Part shown: positions 18,144 through 27,707 of the stretch, piece after piece
Position numbering within the stretch: the stretch's first letter is position 1
Layout of the letters: each line of letters begins with the position of its first letter
Made by a program: the position numbers and the translations under genes
The notes under the pieces: generated by a model
Told to the model about the DNA's origin: nothing
Seen by the model: the letters and a program-made list of their open reading frames with translations, nothing else
Database searches by the model: none
Source of the DNA: CAZFGK01 sp964518635
GTDB taxonomy: Bacteria; Zixibacteria; MSB-5A5; GN15; FEB-12
Assembly (NCBI GenBank): GCA_964518635.1
Contig: CAZFGK010000018.1
Location: 9,094-73,093 of the forward strand
DNA: 64,000 nucleotides
Reading direction: 5' to 3'

Positions 18144-19154
18144 TTATGAATCGGAGTCAAGTTCGGCCTCGCCTCTTTCAACAGGAACTGGTCGACGCTG
18201 CCGCCACTTCTGCATCTGTTGTCCCCAGTTGCGAAGGGATTCCAAAACAGGGTATTTAGAGAAGCGAACAAACGGAGTTGCAATCCGTGTCCCTCCATAC
18301 TTCCGCTTGTATTCACCTGCCCCGCCAAAATCGAATGACTTCGTTCCGCGTCTTTGCCACTCGAGGATAATCTCCCACTGAAGCAATTCGGTAGGTCTAA
18401 GTTTGATTGAGCTCCGATCTAGGGCTGCGCCCCACAAATAGGCGCGATTCTGATTGCCGACTGAGATGTTCGTGGCGATTACCTTACCGGATGCGTCCTG
18501 CGACCAACCGGTGATGACACAATCGTCGGGACGCAGATGTTTAAGCAGCTTTGTGATTCGATCAAGCCCATACGTTGGACGCAACCCCTGTCGGGCGAAG
18601 ACATCGACCATTTGTTCATGGTATATTCCCGCAAATTCATCATCGGGGGGATTCAGCGTGACAATCACTCCACGTTCTTTCCCTTTGGCGAGACTATACT
18701 TTGCATCCCTTGCCAGACCAGCATGAAGTGCCGAATCCGCAAGCGTAAGATCGAGCAGAAAATTCTGAAAAACCCGATGCTTCCAATCTGCCTGTTGAAC
18801 TTTTTCAAGACTGCATCCTGCATCAAGACATTCAAACTGAATCACGCCGAGGTGACGAAAGGCATAATCCCGTACCGCTGCCATCGCTGCGATTCGATCA
18901 ACCGAGCCGAGAAACCCCAGATAGGATGTTGTCCATCCCGGAAATGGAGAGCCCAGAATTTTCAATCCAAACTTTCGTACAATCCCGCCACAGAAAAATG
19001 ATTCACCTGACTGGTCATGAATCTTGAGAACAACTGGCTCTATTTGCTGAGTCTCGGTGAGAAACGAAAACCAGGCGCGACGATGGCAGACCATCGCATC
19101 CGGATGATGCTCAATCATCTCCCAGTCTGGATGTTCGATTCGTTCAACGTGCAT
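18144..19154 (-). CDS. FemAB/GNAT-type acyltransferase
   Basis: Protein of the FemAB-like double-GNAT fold, which transfers aminoacyl or acyl groups onto envelope polymers; the substrate is unknown here. The family pattern at the C-terminal half includes SLAKGKERGVIVTL, LRPTELLQWEIILEWQRRG and SFDFGGAGEYKRKYGG. The frame is open to 19289, which would overlap the next gene by 146 bases. ATG 19154 (MHVERIEHPDWEMIEHHP) aligns better and leaves an 11-base overlap. About 336 residues. The overlap with the deacetylase-fold gene upstream suggests they act together on a surface polysaccharide or lipid-linked sugar. Confidence 0.75.
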   Translation of the reverse strand: MHVERIEHPDWEMIEHHPDAMVCHRRAWFSFLTETQQIEPVVLKIHDQSGESFFCGGIVRKFGLKILGSPFPGWTTSYLGFLGSVDRIAAMAAVRDYAFRHLGVIQFECLDAGCSLEKVQQADWKHRVFQNFLLDLTLADSALHAGLARDAKYSLAKGKERGVIVTLNPPDDEFAGIYHEQMVDVFARQGLRPTYGLDRITKLLKHLRPDDCVITGWSQDASGKVIATNISVGNQNRAYLWGAALDRSSIKLRPTELLQWEIILEWQRRGTKSFDFGGAGEYKRKYGGTRIATPFVRFSKYPVLESLRNWGQQMQKWRQRRPVPVERGEAELDSDS

Positions 19155-20091
19155 TCGAGACAAACCGGCGAGTGAGATTCGATTGATCCAGCAACCAGCG
19201 ATGTTCAAGAGATGTTCGCTCCTGATCGGTGAGCGTATGGATTCCCCGCTCTGATCGGAGATATTCAAGAGTCGTGTGTACAGGGACAAACCAGCCCCCT
19301 TTGGAGGCGAGTCGTTTCAACAAGCGTTCTACATTAGGATCGACTTTGCGCTGCTCAACGAAACCAGCGGCAAGGTGGGTATAGATGATTCCAACTCCTC
19401 CTTCTTCTTCGAGCCGATCCTGCTCTGCTTCTGAGATAATTTTCGCAAAGGAGTGACAATCCGGCCCGTGTGCACTGGTGAACCATGCAGCGACAAATGG
19501 TTTCGACGGATCGTGATACGGGATTGACGGACCGTGTGGAAGATGATTCAGTCGTCTGAAAGAGAATGACCGGACATATTTTACTCTCGCTCGACAGATA
19601 TCTCCCCAAAAATACTCATCCCCTTCAACATGACCAGTAAATGTCCGCCCTGATTTCATGGTAAGGAGCTGATCATAAAGCCTTGCCCGTATTCCGCTCA
19701 GTCGCGCTCCCCCCCAGTAGATATTCTCACGATTCGCACTGTGATTCGCCATGGTATAAGGATCATGACCAAAGCAATCACGAAAAGCATCAAGCCCCGC
19801 GATAGCATCTGCTCGCCTCGACGAATGCGCGCGCGCCATATGGTAGCCGATCTCGAATCCGTCTTGCTGGAGTGACTTCACCCAGCTCAGATACTCCTGA
19901 TCCTGACAGGTTAGCCCCCCATACGGAGTCGGCTCAATCTCGATCAGTGGCCAGACTGATTTAGTTGTACGAATCCCAAGAGAACCCAGAAGATCGTAGA
20001 TAGGGACGAGCTTCGGCAGTGACGCCAGATCGGTGTCATCGAAAATAGAGAATGCGAACCGCTTCCCCTGCGGCCAGGTGATCGTACTCAT
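19144..20091 (-). CDS. Polysaccharide deacetylase-fold protein
   Basis: Predicted NodB-like (carbohydrate esterase 4) fold, 315 residues. Near the N-terminus FAFSIFDDTDLAS gives the first NodB motif with both acidic residues. A second metal-site region reads IGYHMARAHSS rather than the standard HSxxH, and a late TSAHGPD plus IIYTHLAAGF could supply further ligands. No signal peptide is visible, so it may act in the cytoplasm. It overlaps the FemAB-type gene by about 11 bases. The fold is likely, but deacetylase activity is not certain because motif 2 is unusual. Confidence 0.6.
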   Translation of the reverse strand: MSTITWPQGKRFAFSIFDDTDLASLPKLVPIYDLLGSLGIRTTKSVWPLIEIEPTPYGGLTCQDQEYLSWVKSLQQDGFEIGYHMARAHSSRRADAIAGLDAFRDCFGHDPYTMANHSANRENIYWGGARLSGIRARLYDQLLTMKSGRTFTGHVEGDEYFWGDICRARVKYVRSFSFRRLNHLPHGPSIPYHDPSKPFVAAWFTSAHGPDCHSFAKIISEAEQDRLEEEGGVGIIYTHLAAGFVEQRKVDPNVERLLKRLASKGGWFVPVHTTLEYLRSERGIHTLTDQERTSLEHRWLLDQSNLTRRFVSNAR

Positions 20092-20162
20092 TGGATATGA
20101 AGATAGGAATGAATCGAGTTGGCATCAATTCCAGACTCGATTTGAACATGAAGCGAAACGGC

Positions 20163-20200
20163 ACAAAAAAAACGAGCGGCCGTTCCCGACCGCTCGTTAA
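20163..20200 (-). terminator. Intrinsic terminator after rpsA
   Basis: Minus-strand AACGAGCGG and CCGCTCGTT form a perfect 9-pair stem (20171-20198) around a 10-base loop, followed directly by a run of eight T. It lies 26 bases past the rpsA stop and ends that transcription unit. Confidence 0.9.
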
Positions 20201-20223
20201 CCAATACATAATCAAGAGGAAAA

Positions 20224-22251
20224 TCAGATTTCCTGATCTTCCGTCGCCGGGGCTTCTGCTGCCGGAGCATCTGCGACGACGGTATCCTTCGTCTTCATGC
20301 TCTCGGGCATGGCGTCGGCCATGGCGGTGTTCTTTGCCTGATGTTTGGCAAGATAGGCGTCGAACTCAGAGCGTTCTCTCTTCTTGAAATATTGAATCGC
20401 TGAGAGCACAATCTTGTGCTGAAGCGGGTCGCATTCCAGAACGATTAACGGAATCTGCTCACCTTCTTCAAAGACACCAGTCGGATCGGTCAGATCTTTT
20501 CCGGCAAGCTGCCCGGTCGGAACGAAACCTTCCACCTGATCTCCGAGATCGGCGACAATCCCTCGGTCAAAGACCTTCGAGACGGTGCCGAGGCACTCGG
20601 TACCAACCGCAAATTTAGTTGCGATGGCCGGCCATGGATCTTCGATCAGCTGCTTGAAGCCAAGAGAGATACGACGATTGTCATGATCAATCTTGAGCAC
20701 CTTCACATCGATCTGATCCCCCTTCTTCATGATTTCGGACGGATGCTGGATACGTTTGGTCCAGGACATGTCTGAGATATGCACGAGGCCGTCGATCCCT
20801 TCAGAGAGTTCCACAAAGGCACCGAAAGCGGTGAGATTGCGGACTTTTCCTTTGAAAATCTGACCAATCGGGAATTTATCTTCAATTGTGATCCACGGAT
20901 CCGGTTCCATCTGCTTGATACCGAGAGAGATTTTCTCATTCTCTTTATCAATCGACAGCACGATGGCGTCGACATTGTCATTCACATTCATGATCTTGGA
21001 CGGATGCTTGATATGCTGTGTCCAGGACATTTCAGAGATATGAATGAGCCCTTCGACTCCCTTTTCTAGTTCAACAAACGCACCGTAATCGGTAATCGAA
21101 ACCACCCGACCGGTGACTTTGCGACCGAGGGTGTACTTGGCTTCGATATTTTCCCACGGATATGGAGTCAGCTGCTTCAGACCAAGTGAAATTCGGGAAG
21201 ACTTTTCATCATAGTCGAGCACTTTGACATCGATCTTGTCGCCGAGGGAGACCATTTCGGAGGGATGCTTGATTCGTCCCCAAGACATATCAGTGATATG
21301 CAGGAGTCCGTCCACACCGCCCAGATCAATGAAGACACCGAAGTCGGTGATATTCTTGACCACGCCGTTGCGGGTCTGATTGACCTGAATTTCGGACAGA
21401 AGTGACGAACGAAGCTGTTCCCGTTCCTGTTCGAGGACGACACGGCGGGAGACCACGATGTTTCTGCGATTCTTATTCAGCTTGATAATTTTGACCGCGA
21501 TGATCGTGTTGATCAGCGTGTCAAAGTCAGGAACCTGACGAAGTGAAATCTGACTTCCCGGCAGGAAGGCATCGACACCCAGAATATCAACGACTAGGCC
21601 GCCTTTGATGCGTCGTGCAATACGACCATCAATCGACTGACCGCTGTCATGGACTTCTCGAATCTTGTCCCAGACTCGCATGAAGTCTGCTTTTTGCTTG
21701 GAGAGAATCAGTTGTCCCTGGGGATCTTCGATCTGCTCTAAGAAGACTTCGATCTCTTCACCAACACGTACATTGGGAGTCGCACCGAATTCTTCTATCG
21801 GAATCAGCCCTTCGGACTTGAAACCGACATCCACAATGATGTACTGGACGGTGACGGCGAGGACTCGTCCGCGGACGATCTCCCCTTCTTTGATTGACTT
21901 GATGGTCGAATCATAGAGATCGACCATGGCGTCATACTCCGCCTTGTCATAGACCACACCGGAGACATCGGTGATCTTCATCGATTCGACCGGTGAACCC
22001 GGCATCTCGACGGTATCAACGAGACGTGTCTTGGCCCGTTCGGCGACGCGACGACGACGGTCGGTACTTACACGTTCCTCGACCTCATCTAATACATCAT
22101 CGATCTCAGCAATACCTGCGAGTTCGAGACTGTCGACGGTCGACTTCGTGATCTTGGTTTTGACCCTGGTCGATTTGCTTGCGGTGGTCGCTTTGCGTTT
22201 AGACAAAGCTTTCGCTGCCGGCTTGGGAGCCGCTGATTTGGCTACTGCCAT
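20224..22251 (-). CDS. rpsA: 30S ribosomal protein S1 with basic N-terminal extension
   Basis: Ribosomal protein that recruits mRNA to the small subunit. At 675 residues it is longer than the usual 400-560. Six S1 OB-fold repeats run from about residue 125 to 620, shown by recurring cores such as GVVKNITDFGVFIDLGGVDG, GRVVSITDYGAFVELEKGVE and GKVRNLTAFGAFVELSEGID, each followed by a GLIHISEMSW-like strand. The first 40 residues are Lys/Ala/Thr/Ser-rich (AVAKSAAPKPAAKALSKRK at the start), followed by an acidic-then-Arg-rich stretch to about 110. The C-terminal 40 residues are Ala/Glu-rich. The order cmk-plsC-rpsA is widespread. A strong terminator follows. Confidence 0.97.
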   Translation of the reverse strand: MAVAKSAAPKPAAKALSKRKATTASKSTRVKTKITKSTVDSLELAGIAEIDDVLDEVEERVSTDRRRRVAERAKTRLVDTVEMPGSPVESMKITDVSGVVYDKAEYDAMVDLYDSTIKSIKEGEIVRGRVLAVTVQYIIVDVGFKSEGLIPIEEFGATPNVRVGEEIEVFLEQIEDPQGQLILSKQKADFMRVWDKIREVHDSGQSIDGRIARRIKGGLVVDILGVDAFLPGSQISLRQVPDFDTLINTIIAVKIIKLNKNRRNIVVSRRVVLEQEREQLRSSLLSEIQVNQTRNGVVKNITDFGVFIDLGGVDGLLHITDMSWGRIKHPSEMVSLGDKIDVKVLDYDEKSSRISLGLKQLTPYPWENIEAKYTLGRKVTGRVVSITDYGAFVELEKGVEGLIHISEMSWTQHIKHPSKIMNVNDNVDAIVLSIDKENEKISLGIKQMEPDPWITIEDKFPIGQIFKGKVRNLTAFGAFVELSEGIDGLVHISDMSWTKRIQHPSEIMKKGDQIDVKVLKIDHDNRRISLGFKQLIEDPWPAIATKFAVGTECLGTVSKVFDRGIVADLGDQVEGFVPTGQLAGKDLTDPTGVFEEGEQIPLIVLECDPLQHKIVLSAIQYFKKRERSEFDAYLAKHQAKNTAMADAMPESMKTKDTVVADAPAAEAPATEDQEI

Positions 22252-22373
22252 GTTGGGAAAATCCTCTCTGATCGCGTCCGGTTTGAATTTTTCCCGTAAG
22301 GGAAACCGAGCCGCGAGGCCGATCAGGTCGACGAATCAACTCTGACGGGGAGCGGGAATATATCGATCAAAGC

Positions 22374-22991
22374 TCATTTGGCAAGAGATGCTTCTCGCAG
22401 ATGAGCAATTCTCTTTTCTACTTCCTTTGCGATCGCTTCGATCCCTTCTCGCCCCTCTGGCTGGGATGCGATCCATTCGGCACTGATCGGCTCTCCATAG
22501 CGAAGGGACAGCTTTGCTTTCCCCCAGAAAACCGCCTTAAGCTCATTCGCTCCATGCAGATAGCACGGTACAATCGGAACCGGATAGCGCTTTGCCAGAA
22601 GCCCAATTCCCGGCTTCACTGGGATCGGCGCTCCATCCTTGCTTCGCGTTCCCTCTGGAAAAACGGTCAGACCATACCCTGCTTTCAGAATATCGACCGC
22701 CGCATCCAATGCTGTACGATCAATTGTGCCACGCTTAACCGGAATCGCATTGGTCTGTTTGATAGCCCAGCCAAGAAGCGGAACCGAGAAAAGCTCGGCC
22801 TTGGCAAAGAAGTAGACCATACGCGGTGACCAGGAACCGACAATCGGAGGATCGAAATACGAAATGTGATTTGAGCAAAGCAGAAACGGGTCGGATTTTG
22901 GGATATGCTCTCTTCCTGAGCATTTCAGGCGAAAGAAGAATCCGAAGATGAATCGAGTCAGCCAGTATCCAGCCCAAAAGAGTGGCTTCAT
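22374..22991 (-). CDS. plsC: 1-acyl-sn-glycerol-3-phosphate acyltransferase
   Basis: Makes phosphatidic acid from lysophosphatidate and acyl-ACP or acyl-CoA at the inner membrane. The catalytic HX4D block is NHISYFDPP with H42 and D47; the substrate-binding block is FPEGTRS at 111-117; VPIVPCYLHGANEL matches block IV. A hydrophobic N-terminus (about 4-20) would anchor it. It has 205 residues, a normal length. It lies 13 bases after cmk and about 120 bases before rpsA. Confidence 0.92.
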   Translation of the reverse strand: MKPLFWAGYWLTRFIFGFFFRLKCSGREHIPKSDPFLLCSNHISYFDPPIVGSWSPRMVYFFAKAELFSVPLLGWAIKQTNAIPVKRGTIDRTALDAAVDILKAGYGLTVFPEGTRSKDGAPIPVKPGIGLLAKRYPVPIVPCYLHGANELKAVFWGKAKLSLRYGEPISAEWIASQPEGREGIEAIAKEVEKRIAHLREASLAK

Positions 22992-23003
22992 ATAAAGGCT
23001 CTA

Positions 23004-23705
23004 TCAGGCAAGTTGAAAACGATCACGTGCAAGTTCGATAATTCGTGTAACCTGCTCTTCTATAGTCAGTTCAGTTGTGTCGATGGCAATCGCATCCGGT
23101 GCTTGCGTGAGGGGGGAGACTTCCCGACCAGAATCGTAAGCATCTCGACGCTCGAGATCAGCGACCTGTGCATCGATGGTTGAATCATGCCCTGCCCGTT
23201 CAAGATCACGCAATCGACGAACTGCTCGCGTTGCGACATTCGCGATGAGAAAGATCTTGACCCCTGCCTGAGGAAAGACCACGGTGGTGGTATCTCGTCC
23301 TTCTGCAACGATTCGCCCCTGCAACCCAAGAGCACGCTGCTGGGCGACCATGATCTCTCGTACCCCGCGGTGTGCGGAGACTTCGGAGACATCACGAGTC
23401 ACCTCCGGCGTGCGGATCGCCTCGGTCAGGTCTTCTCCATTTACGAGAACTCGATTGACTGTCTCGGTCGTTTGAAAGTGTAATCGCATCGATTTGGCGA
23501 GGAAGGTGAGGGCGTCACCATTTGAAATCGCTGTGTTCGTCCGATGTGCGATCACCGTGAGGGCACGATACATGGCACCAGTATCGAGGAACTGAAATCC
23601 GAGACGAGCAGCGACAAGCTTAGCGGTGGTCGATTTTCCGCTACCTGCCGGACCGTCGATAGCGACGACCAGTGTTGCTGCTGAAGTTTTCGAGATAGAC
23701 ATCAT
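23004..23705 (-). CDS. cmk: Cytidylate kinase
   Basis: Phosphorylates CMP and dCMP with ATP. The P-loop is IDGPAGSGKSTTAKLVA; the CMP-binding region has LDTGAMYRALTV; the C-terminal part has VAEGRDTTTVVFPQAGVKIF and IDTTELTIEEQVTRI, all characteristic. The frame opens at a TTG (23711), but the paired ATGs at 23705 and 23702 are better starts; no strong ribosome site separates them. About 233 residues. Linked to plsC and rpsA, as in many bacteria. Confidence 0.95.
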   Translation of the reverse strand: MMSISKTSAATLVVAIDGPAGSGKSTTAKLVAARLGFQFLDTGAMYRALTVIAHRTNTAISNGDALTFLAKSMRLHFQTTETVNRVLVNGEDLTEAIRTPEVTRDVSEVSAHRGVREIMVAQQRALGLQGRIVAEGRDTTTVVFPQAGVKIFLIANVATRAVRRLRDLERAGHDSTIDAQVADLERRDAYDSGREVSPLTQAPDAIAIDTTELTIEEQVTRIIELARDRFQLA

Positions 23706-23756
23706 TGACAATCTAAGTGGTCAACGTGGTCTGATCAAGGTCTGAGAGATGACGCC

Positions 23757-25952
23757 TCATTTTTGCAGTGCTGAAGTCAGCTGCGAAAGTATTTTGCGCG
23801 CGGTTCGCCAGCAGGGCACCTGATACATTGCAGCACTTGCATTGTTTCCCACAAGGACTGAAATAGAATCAGGGAACGCCTTGAACATTGATTCGTCGGT
23901 TTTTTCATCTCCCATGATCAATAATGGAGAACGATTAGTTGCGCCAAAGTAATGATGAAGTCCCAGACCTTTACTGACAACAGTTGGAACAATCTCCAGA
24001 ACTTCCGCCCCTCGTCGAAGTTCTGCACCCGAATTTACAAGCAGCTGTGAAAGATTGTCGGAAAGCTCCATCACTCTTTGTCGTGCCCACAGACTCGTCA
24101 CTTCTCGAAAGTGAATAGCCAGCGAATCCCTTTTTTGTTCTATAACGACGCCAACAATGTTCTTGAATGTTGATTCAATGGAAGGAATAACATTCTTCAG
24201 AAATGAAATCGGTTGATTGGTAAGTTTAGCCCACTGCATTCCAACTCGAACCCATGAACCCTGATCTGTGAGAAAATCCAAACCCGGAAGTGAGAGCCAG
24301 TTTGCTATCTGATCTCTCGTCCGACCCGTAGCAATCAAGACGTGAAGGTTAGTCTCTCGGCACACTCTTGATAACAAGGACAACAATTCCCCATCGGGCC
24401 GTGCTTCCCACGGTTTGCCGTGAAATGGTACCAGCGTTCCATCATAGTCGAGAACGATCGTACACCCAGAGCTTCTCGCTTTAGCAATCTGCTGTACAAT
24501 TTCTTCAGTTGGCGTTGCGGCTGGGTAAGGAGTGGAACTTCGCTTCGCAGAAAGTATATCTTTGGCCGCAGACATGGCCCAGCTGCTAGAGTCGGAGCTT
24601 GCTAGTGCCTGGTACATGCGGCCATTTCGTTCACACTGTTCTGACTCGGGCATGGAGAGTGCCTGATAAATCGCCTGTGAAATCTCTTCGTCACTGTTCG
24701 GATTAATCTGAAGTGCGTCTGATAATTCTATTGAAGCTCCTGCGAATTCACTCAGGATAAGAACACCGGGCTGTCCTCTCTTACTTGCCAGATACTCCTT
24801 GGCGACCAGATTCATCCCATCCCTCAGAGACGTAACCAGGAGGACATCTCCCGCCAGATAATGACTGACAAGATTTTCTTTGTCTATGGATCTATATTGG
24901 TAAACAATTGGAGTCCAAGCAGTCGTACCAAATTCTCCATTCAGCTCACTGATCTGATGATTGATTCGCTCTTTGAGGCTGCGGTAGTGAAAAAGCTGAT
25001 CTCTTGACGGCACAATTGTTAGTGCCATTGTCACTCGGTTCCGCCAATCAGGGTGAGACTTCAGGAAAAGACGAAAACCATCAATCTTGTGTTGAATCCC
25101 CTTGATATAGTCGAGCCGATCAATTGAAATCATGACCTTTTGGGCACCTATTGACTCTTTGAGCTTGCGGGACTCCTGTGTGATGCGGGGTTCACTTGCG
25201 ATCTTAGTGAATTCGGCAACGTCAATACCCAGAGGCTGTACTTTCAACTGTACTGATCGACCGTCATACTCAATTGTATTAAATTCGGACTCAAGACCTC
25301 CGAAACGCCGCGCGGTTCGGACAAAGTGCTGCACATAGTCGAGCGTGTGAAAGCCCACGATGTCTGAGCTGAGAAGACCGTGCATTATTTCGGAACGCCA
25401 TCTCGCGGGTAGCAGACGAAACATTTCAAACGATGGAAATGGAATGTGCAGGAAGAACCCAATCCGGGCATCAGGGAATTTTTGCCGAATGAGTCCGGGA
25501 ACCAACATCAAGTGATAATCATGAATCCAGAAAAGATCATTTTCTGTTGCTTCTTCTGCTATTGTCTTAGCAACTAATTCATTCACCTGTTGATACGAAT
25601 TCCACGACTCTTCTTTGCACTGCGTAAGCATGGACATGTAGTGACAGAGTGGCCAGAGTGTTCCGTTACAAACTCCTTGATAAAATTCCTGCAGTAAAGT
25701 TTTTGGGACGTAAGCAGGCAAGAGTCCTTCTGCCCGATATGCAAATGTTATCTTTGTACGATCACGCTTTGAGGGCCAATTCTGGGGGATACCGACTGTA
25801 ACTACTTCGTCGATACGGCTTCCTAAATGATCCATGCGTTGAAGATTTCTTAGAGCGGTTGCGAGACCGCCGTCAGATTCCTTCCGCAAAATATTTCCCT
25901 GATGATAACTCAACGAAACAGGAAGTCGATGTGCTGCCAAAAATAGCTTCAT
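23757..25952 (-). CDS. otsAB: Bifunctional trehalose-6-phosphate synthase/phosphatase
   Basis: Fusion of OtsA (GT20, about residues 1-475) and OtsB (HAD phosphatase, about 490-731), so one chain would make trehalose from UDP- or GDP-glucose and glucose-6-phosphate. OtsA signatures include FWIHDYHLMLVPGLIR (from 142), GFFLHIPFPSFEMFRLLP and the DRLDYIKGI block near 278. The HAD nucleophile motif is LDYDGTLV with D502 and D504, and the late MGDEKTDESMF gives the magnesium-binding acids. GGAG lies before ATG 25952. Both halves keep their key residues. About 350 bases upstream are gene-free, so it probably has its own promoter. Trehalose would serve osmotic or desiccation protection. Confidence 0.95.
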   Translation of the reverse strand: MKLFLAAHRLPVSLSYHQGNILRKESDGGLATALRNLQRMDHLGSRIDEVVTVGIPQNWPSKRDRTKITFAYRAEGLLPAYVPKTLLQEFYQGVCNGTLWPLCHYMSMLTQCKEESWNSYQQVNELVAKTIAEEATENDLFWIHDYHLMLVPGLIRQKFPDARIGFFLHIPFPSFEMFRLLPARWRSEIMHGLLSSDIVGFHTLDYVQHFVRTARRFGGLESEFNTIEYDGRSVQLKVQPLGIDVAEFTKIASEPRITQESRKLKESIGAQKVMISIDRLDYIKGIQHKIDGFRLFLKSHPDWRNRVTMALTIVPSRDQLFHYRSLKERINHQISELNGEFGTTAWTPIVYQYRSIDKENLVSHYLAGDVLLVTSLRDGMNLVAKEYLASKRGQPGVLILSEFAGASIELSDALQINPNSDEEISQAIYQALSMPESEQCERNGRMYQALASSDSSSWAMSAAKDILSAKRSSTPYPAATPTEEIVQQIAKARSSGCTIVLDYDGTLVPFHGKPWEARPDGELLSLLSRVCRETNLHVLIATGRTRDQIANWLSLPGLDFLTDQGSWVRVGMQWAKLTNQPISFLKNVIPSIESTFKNIVGVVIEQKRDSLAIHFREVTSLWARQRVMELSDNLSQLLVNSGAELRRGAEVLEIVPTVVSKGLGLHHYFGATNRSPLLIMGDEKTDESMFKAFPDSISVLVGNNASAAMYQVPCWRTARKILSQLTSALQK

Positions 25953-26301
25953 AATAAATCTCCGGATCCGAACAATTGTGTGTACGCTTTATACGTCAAA
26001 TTCATGAGGTAATTCCTTAAATTTTGCCCGGCATGAACTATCGCTTGAGAAGTAGGAAGTAATGTATTAACTTCTTCAGGGGTGTTTTTGTTTCTTACAG
26101 AACTGCTGGCTCATAGAAGAAATATCTTCACATTACTATAACGAATGATATTGCGCTGTTTCGATGAGAGTATCTTGCCAGGATGAGCATTTACTCTAAC
26201 GCAGTGAATTAGTTGCGCTGAATACAAGCCCCGAATCGACATGTTAATTGTCTTGGGCTATGAGCAGGATTGCTGACAAGGAATCTCCTGCTTTACTGAT
26301 C
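25953..26301. other. Gene-free region upstream of otsAB
   Basis: 349 bases, AT-richer than its surroundings, with no convincing reading frame on either strand. It should contain the otsAB promoter and the end of the LiaF-like transcript. A TTGACG sits 50 bases before otsAB, but no good -10 box follows at the right distance. A weak inverted repeat AGAAGT/ACTTCT spans 26048-26075. No riboswitch fold was recognised. Confidence 0.5.
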
Positions 26302-27192
26302 CTAGTAAAAATCGATATTCAGTGAGTTCAGCGATTCATCAAGGACGATGTCGATCTTGCTGGTGCTTGTCTCATAGTCGGTATTCACATACGCCCCGCC
26401 GGTTCGAATCATGCCGAGAGCTTCAAAGTAGGAATCATCATCGTATCCCCGAATGCGAACTCCTGAACTCGATGGTAGTCGCAGTTTCACTTTATTTGAT
26501 TCACCGTAGAGCTCAACCTGACAATCAGCCGCTTTTTCGCCGATCTTGACATAGAGTTCACAATCAGTCGCCTGAATATCGAGCTTCGTCACATGCATCT
26601 CGGCAAAGTTCAGATGTGCATCGACCTGATTCAGATCGAAGATCAGCGATGACTGCGGATTCTCTGCAATGGCGATTTCCCAACTCGGATTTTCGAAATC
26701 GATATCGATACGAACTCCGCTACGTCTTTCTGCATCCAGATCGACGGTGAGCTTGTCTGATGTAAGGGTATGTGAAAAAGAGGAGTATCCCCAATTGACT
26801 GGTTTCTGCGCACGGAACAGTTCTGCCGACGTGGAGCGAACATCCAGTTCTGCGTTCGTGAGAATAATGGAGGCATCAATCTGTGTAATGGCAGAATCAA
26901 AATCGACCACGTTGCTTCGATGAAGCGGAGAACCCTGGGTGAGAAGATCGGGGGTCCCTTCGTAAATCGAATAGCCGACCACTCCAACGGTGGCGACAAC
27001 CGCCAGATAGGAGAGGAACTCGAGTCTGGTCGACGTGAAGATCTTCTCGATCCCAATTCCGATCAGCACCCACGGAAGCAGATGCGCGATATCAGATGAA
27101 CGAATAGGGAGAATCTTCCCCATGTTTACGAGAAGAAGGATCGCACCAATGACGATGAGGGTGAGCCCCCAGCGAAGTCTGGCTGGAGTCAT
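26302..27192 (-). CDS. LiaF-like envelope-stress membrane protein
   Basis: Membrane protein with a LiaI/LiaF-type N-terminal region: three or four hydrophobic helices within the first 85 residues, beginning MTPARLRWGLTLIVIGAILL and including the IRSSDIAHLLPWVLIGIGIE pattern. It is followed by a soluble beta-rich domain (about 95-296) resembling the LiaF/toast-rack repeat domain with alternating short strands. The start overlaps the upstream PspC gene in an ATGA. In Firmicutes LiaF restrains a cell-envelope stress sensor; a comparable role here is inferred only from the fold and the PspC neighbours. Confidence 0.7.
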   Translation of the reverse strand: MTPARLRWGLTLIVIGAILLLVNMGKILPIRSSDIAHLLPWVLIGIGIEKIFTSTRLEFLSYLAVVATVGVVGYSIYEGTPDLLTQGSPLHRSNVVDFDSAITQIDASIILTNAELDVRSTSAELFRAQKPVNWGYSSFSHTLTSDKLTVDLDAERRSGVRIDIDFENPSWEIAIAENPQSSLIFDLNQVDAHLNFAEMHVTKLDIQATDCELYVKIGEKAADCQVELYGESNKVKLRLPSSSGVRIRGYDDDSYFEALGMIRTGGAYVNTDYETSTSKIDIVLDESLNSLNIDFY

Positions 27193-27707
27193 GAGAGTGG
27201 CTCTCCCGGTTTTGAAACATCGGCGGTGGTCGTGGTGCCGGATGTCGTCGAAGAACCAGTCATCGGATCAGTACGACGGTCACGCATTGAATTTCGCCAC
27301 GGACCAGCAATAATGATTCCTGCTCCGGCTAGAATCAGAATTACCGGCCAGATATCATCCCAGTTGATCCAGTAGAACATCTCACGTAGCAGAAAGATCG
27401 TACCGATGGTGATCAGCAGCAGCCCGGGGAAATAGGTCGACCAAAATCGACTCCCTTCTGGCGTGCCTGATGTTTTCGTGCCAACAGTATCGGGAGAATT
27501 TGAACCGGCAAGCTGTGACATCGAGTCCGCTTTAGGGAGAATGATCCAGCCGACGATATAGGCAATCAAGCCGACTCCACCGGCAAACAGGAGTGCCACC
27601 GCAGCGATTCGAATAAGACTGGGATCAGTCTCAAAATATTCCGCCAAACCGCCACAGACCCCGCCAATCATCTTGTTTTGAGCCGAACGAAAAAGTCGAC
27701 GTGCCAT
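27189..27707 (-). CDS. PspC-domain protein with LiaI-like C-terminal helices
   Basis: The N-terminal PspC domain reads RLFRSAQNKMIGGVCGGLAE then YFETDPSLIRIAAVALLF, with GLIAYIVGWIILP as the second helix (residues 1-60). A Ser/Thr/Gly-rich linker and a second pair of membrane helices of the LiaI-LiaF type (about 95-140) follow, then a Thr-rich tail. PspC proteins sense or counter inner-membrane stress. It overlaps the LiaF-like gene by four bases and follows a second PspC gene after about 130 bases. Confidence 0.85.
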   Translation of the reverse strand: MARRLFRSAQNKMIGGVCGGLAEYFETDPSLIRIAAVALLFAGGVGLIAYIVGWIILPKADSMSQLAGSNSPDTVGTKTSGTPEGSRFWSTYFPGLLLITIGTIFLLREMFYWINWDDIWPVILILAGAGIIIAGPWRNSMRDRRTDPMTGSSTTSGTTTTADVSKPGEPLS

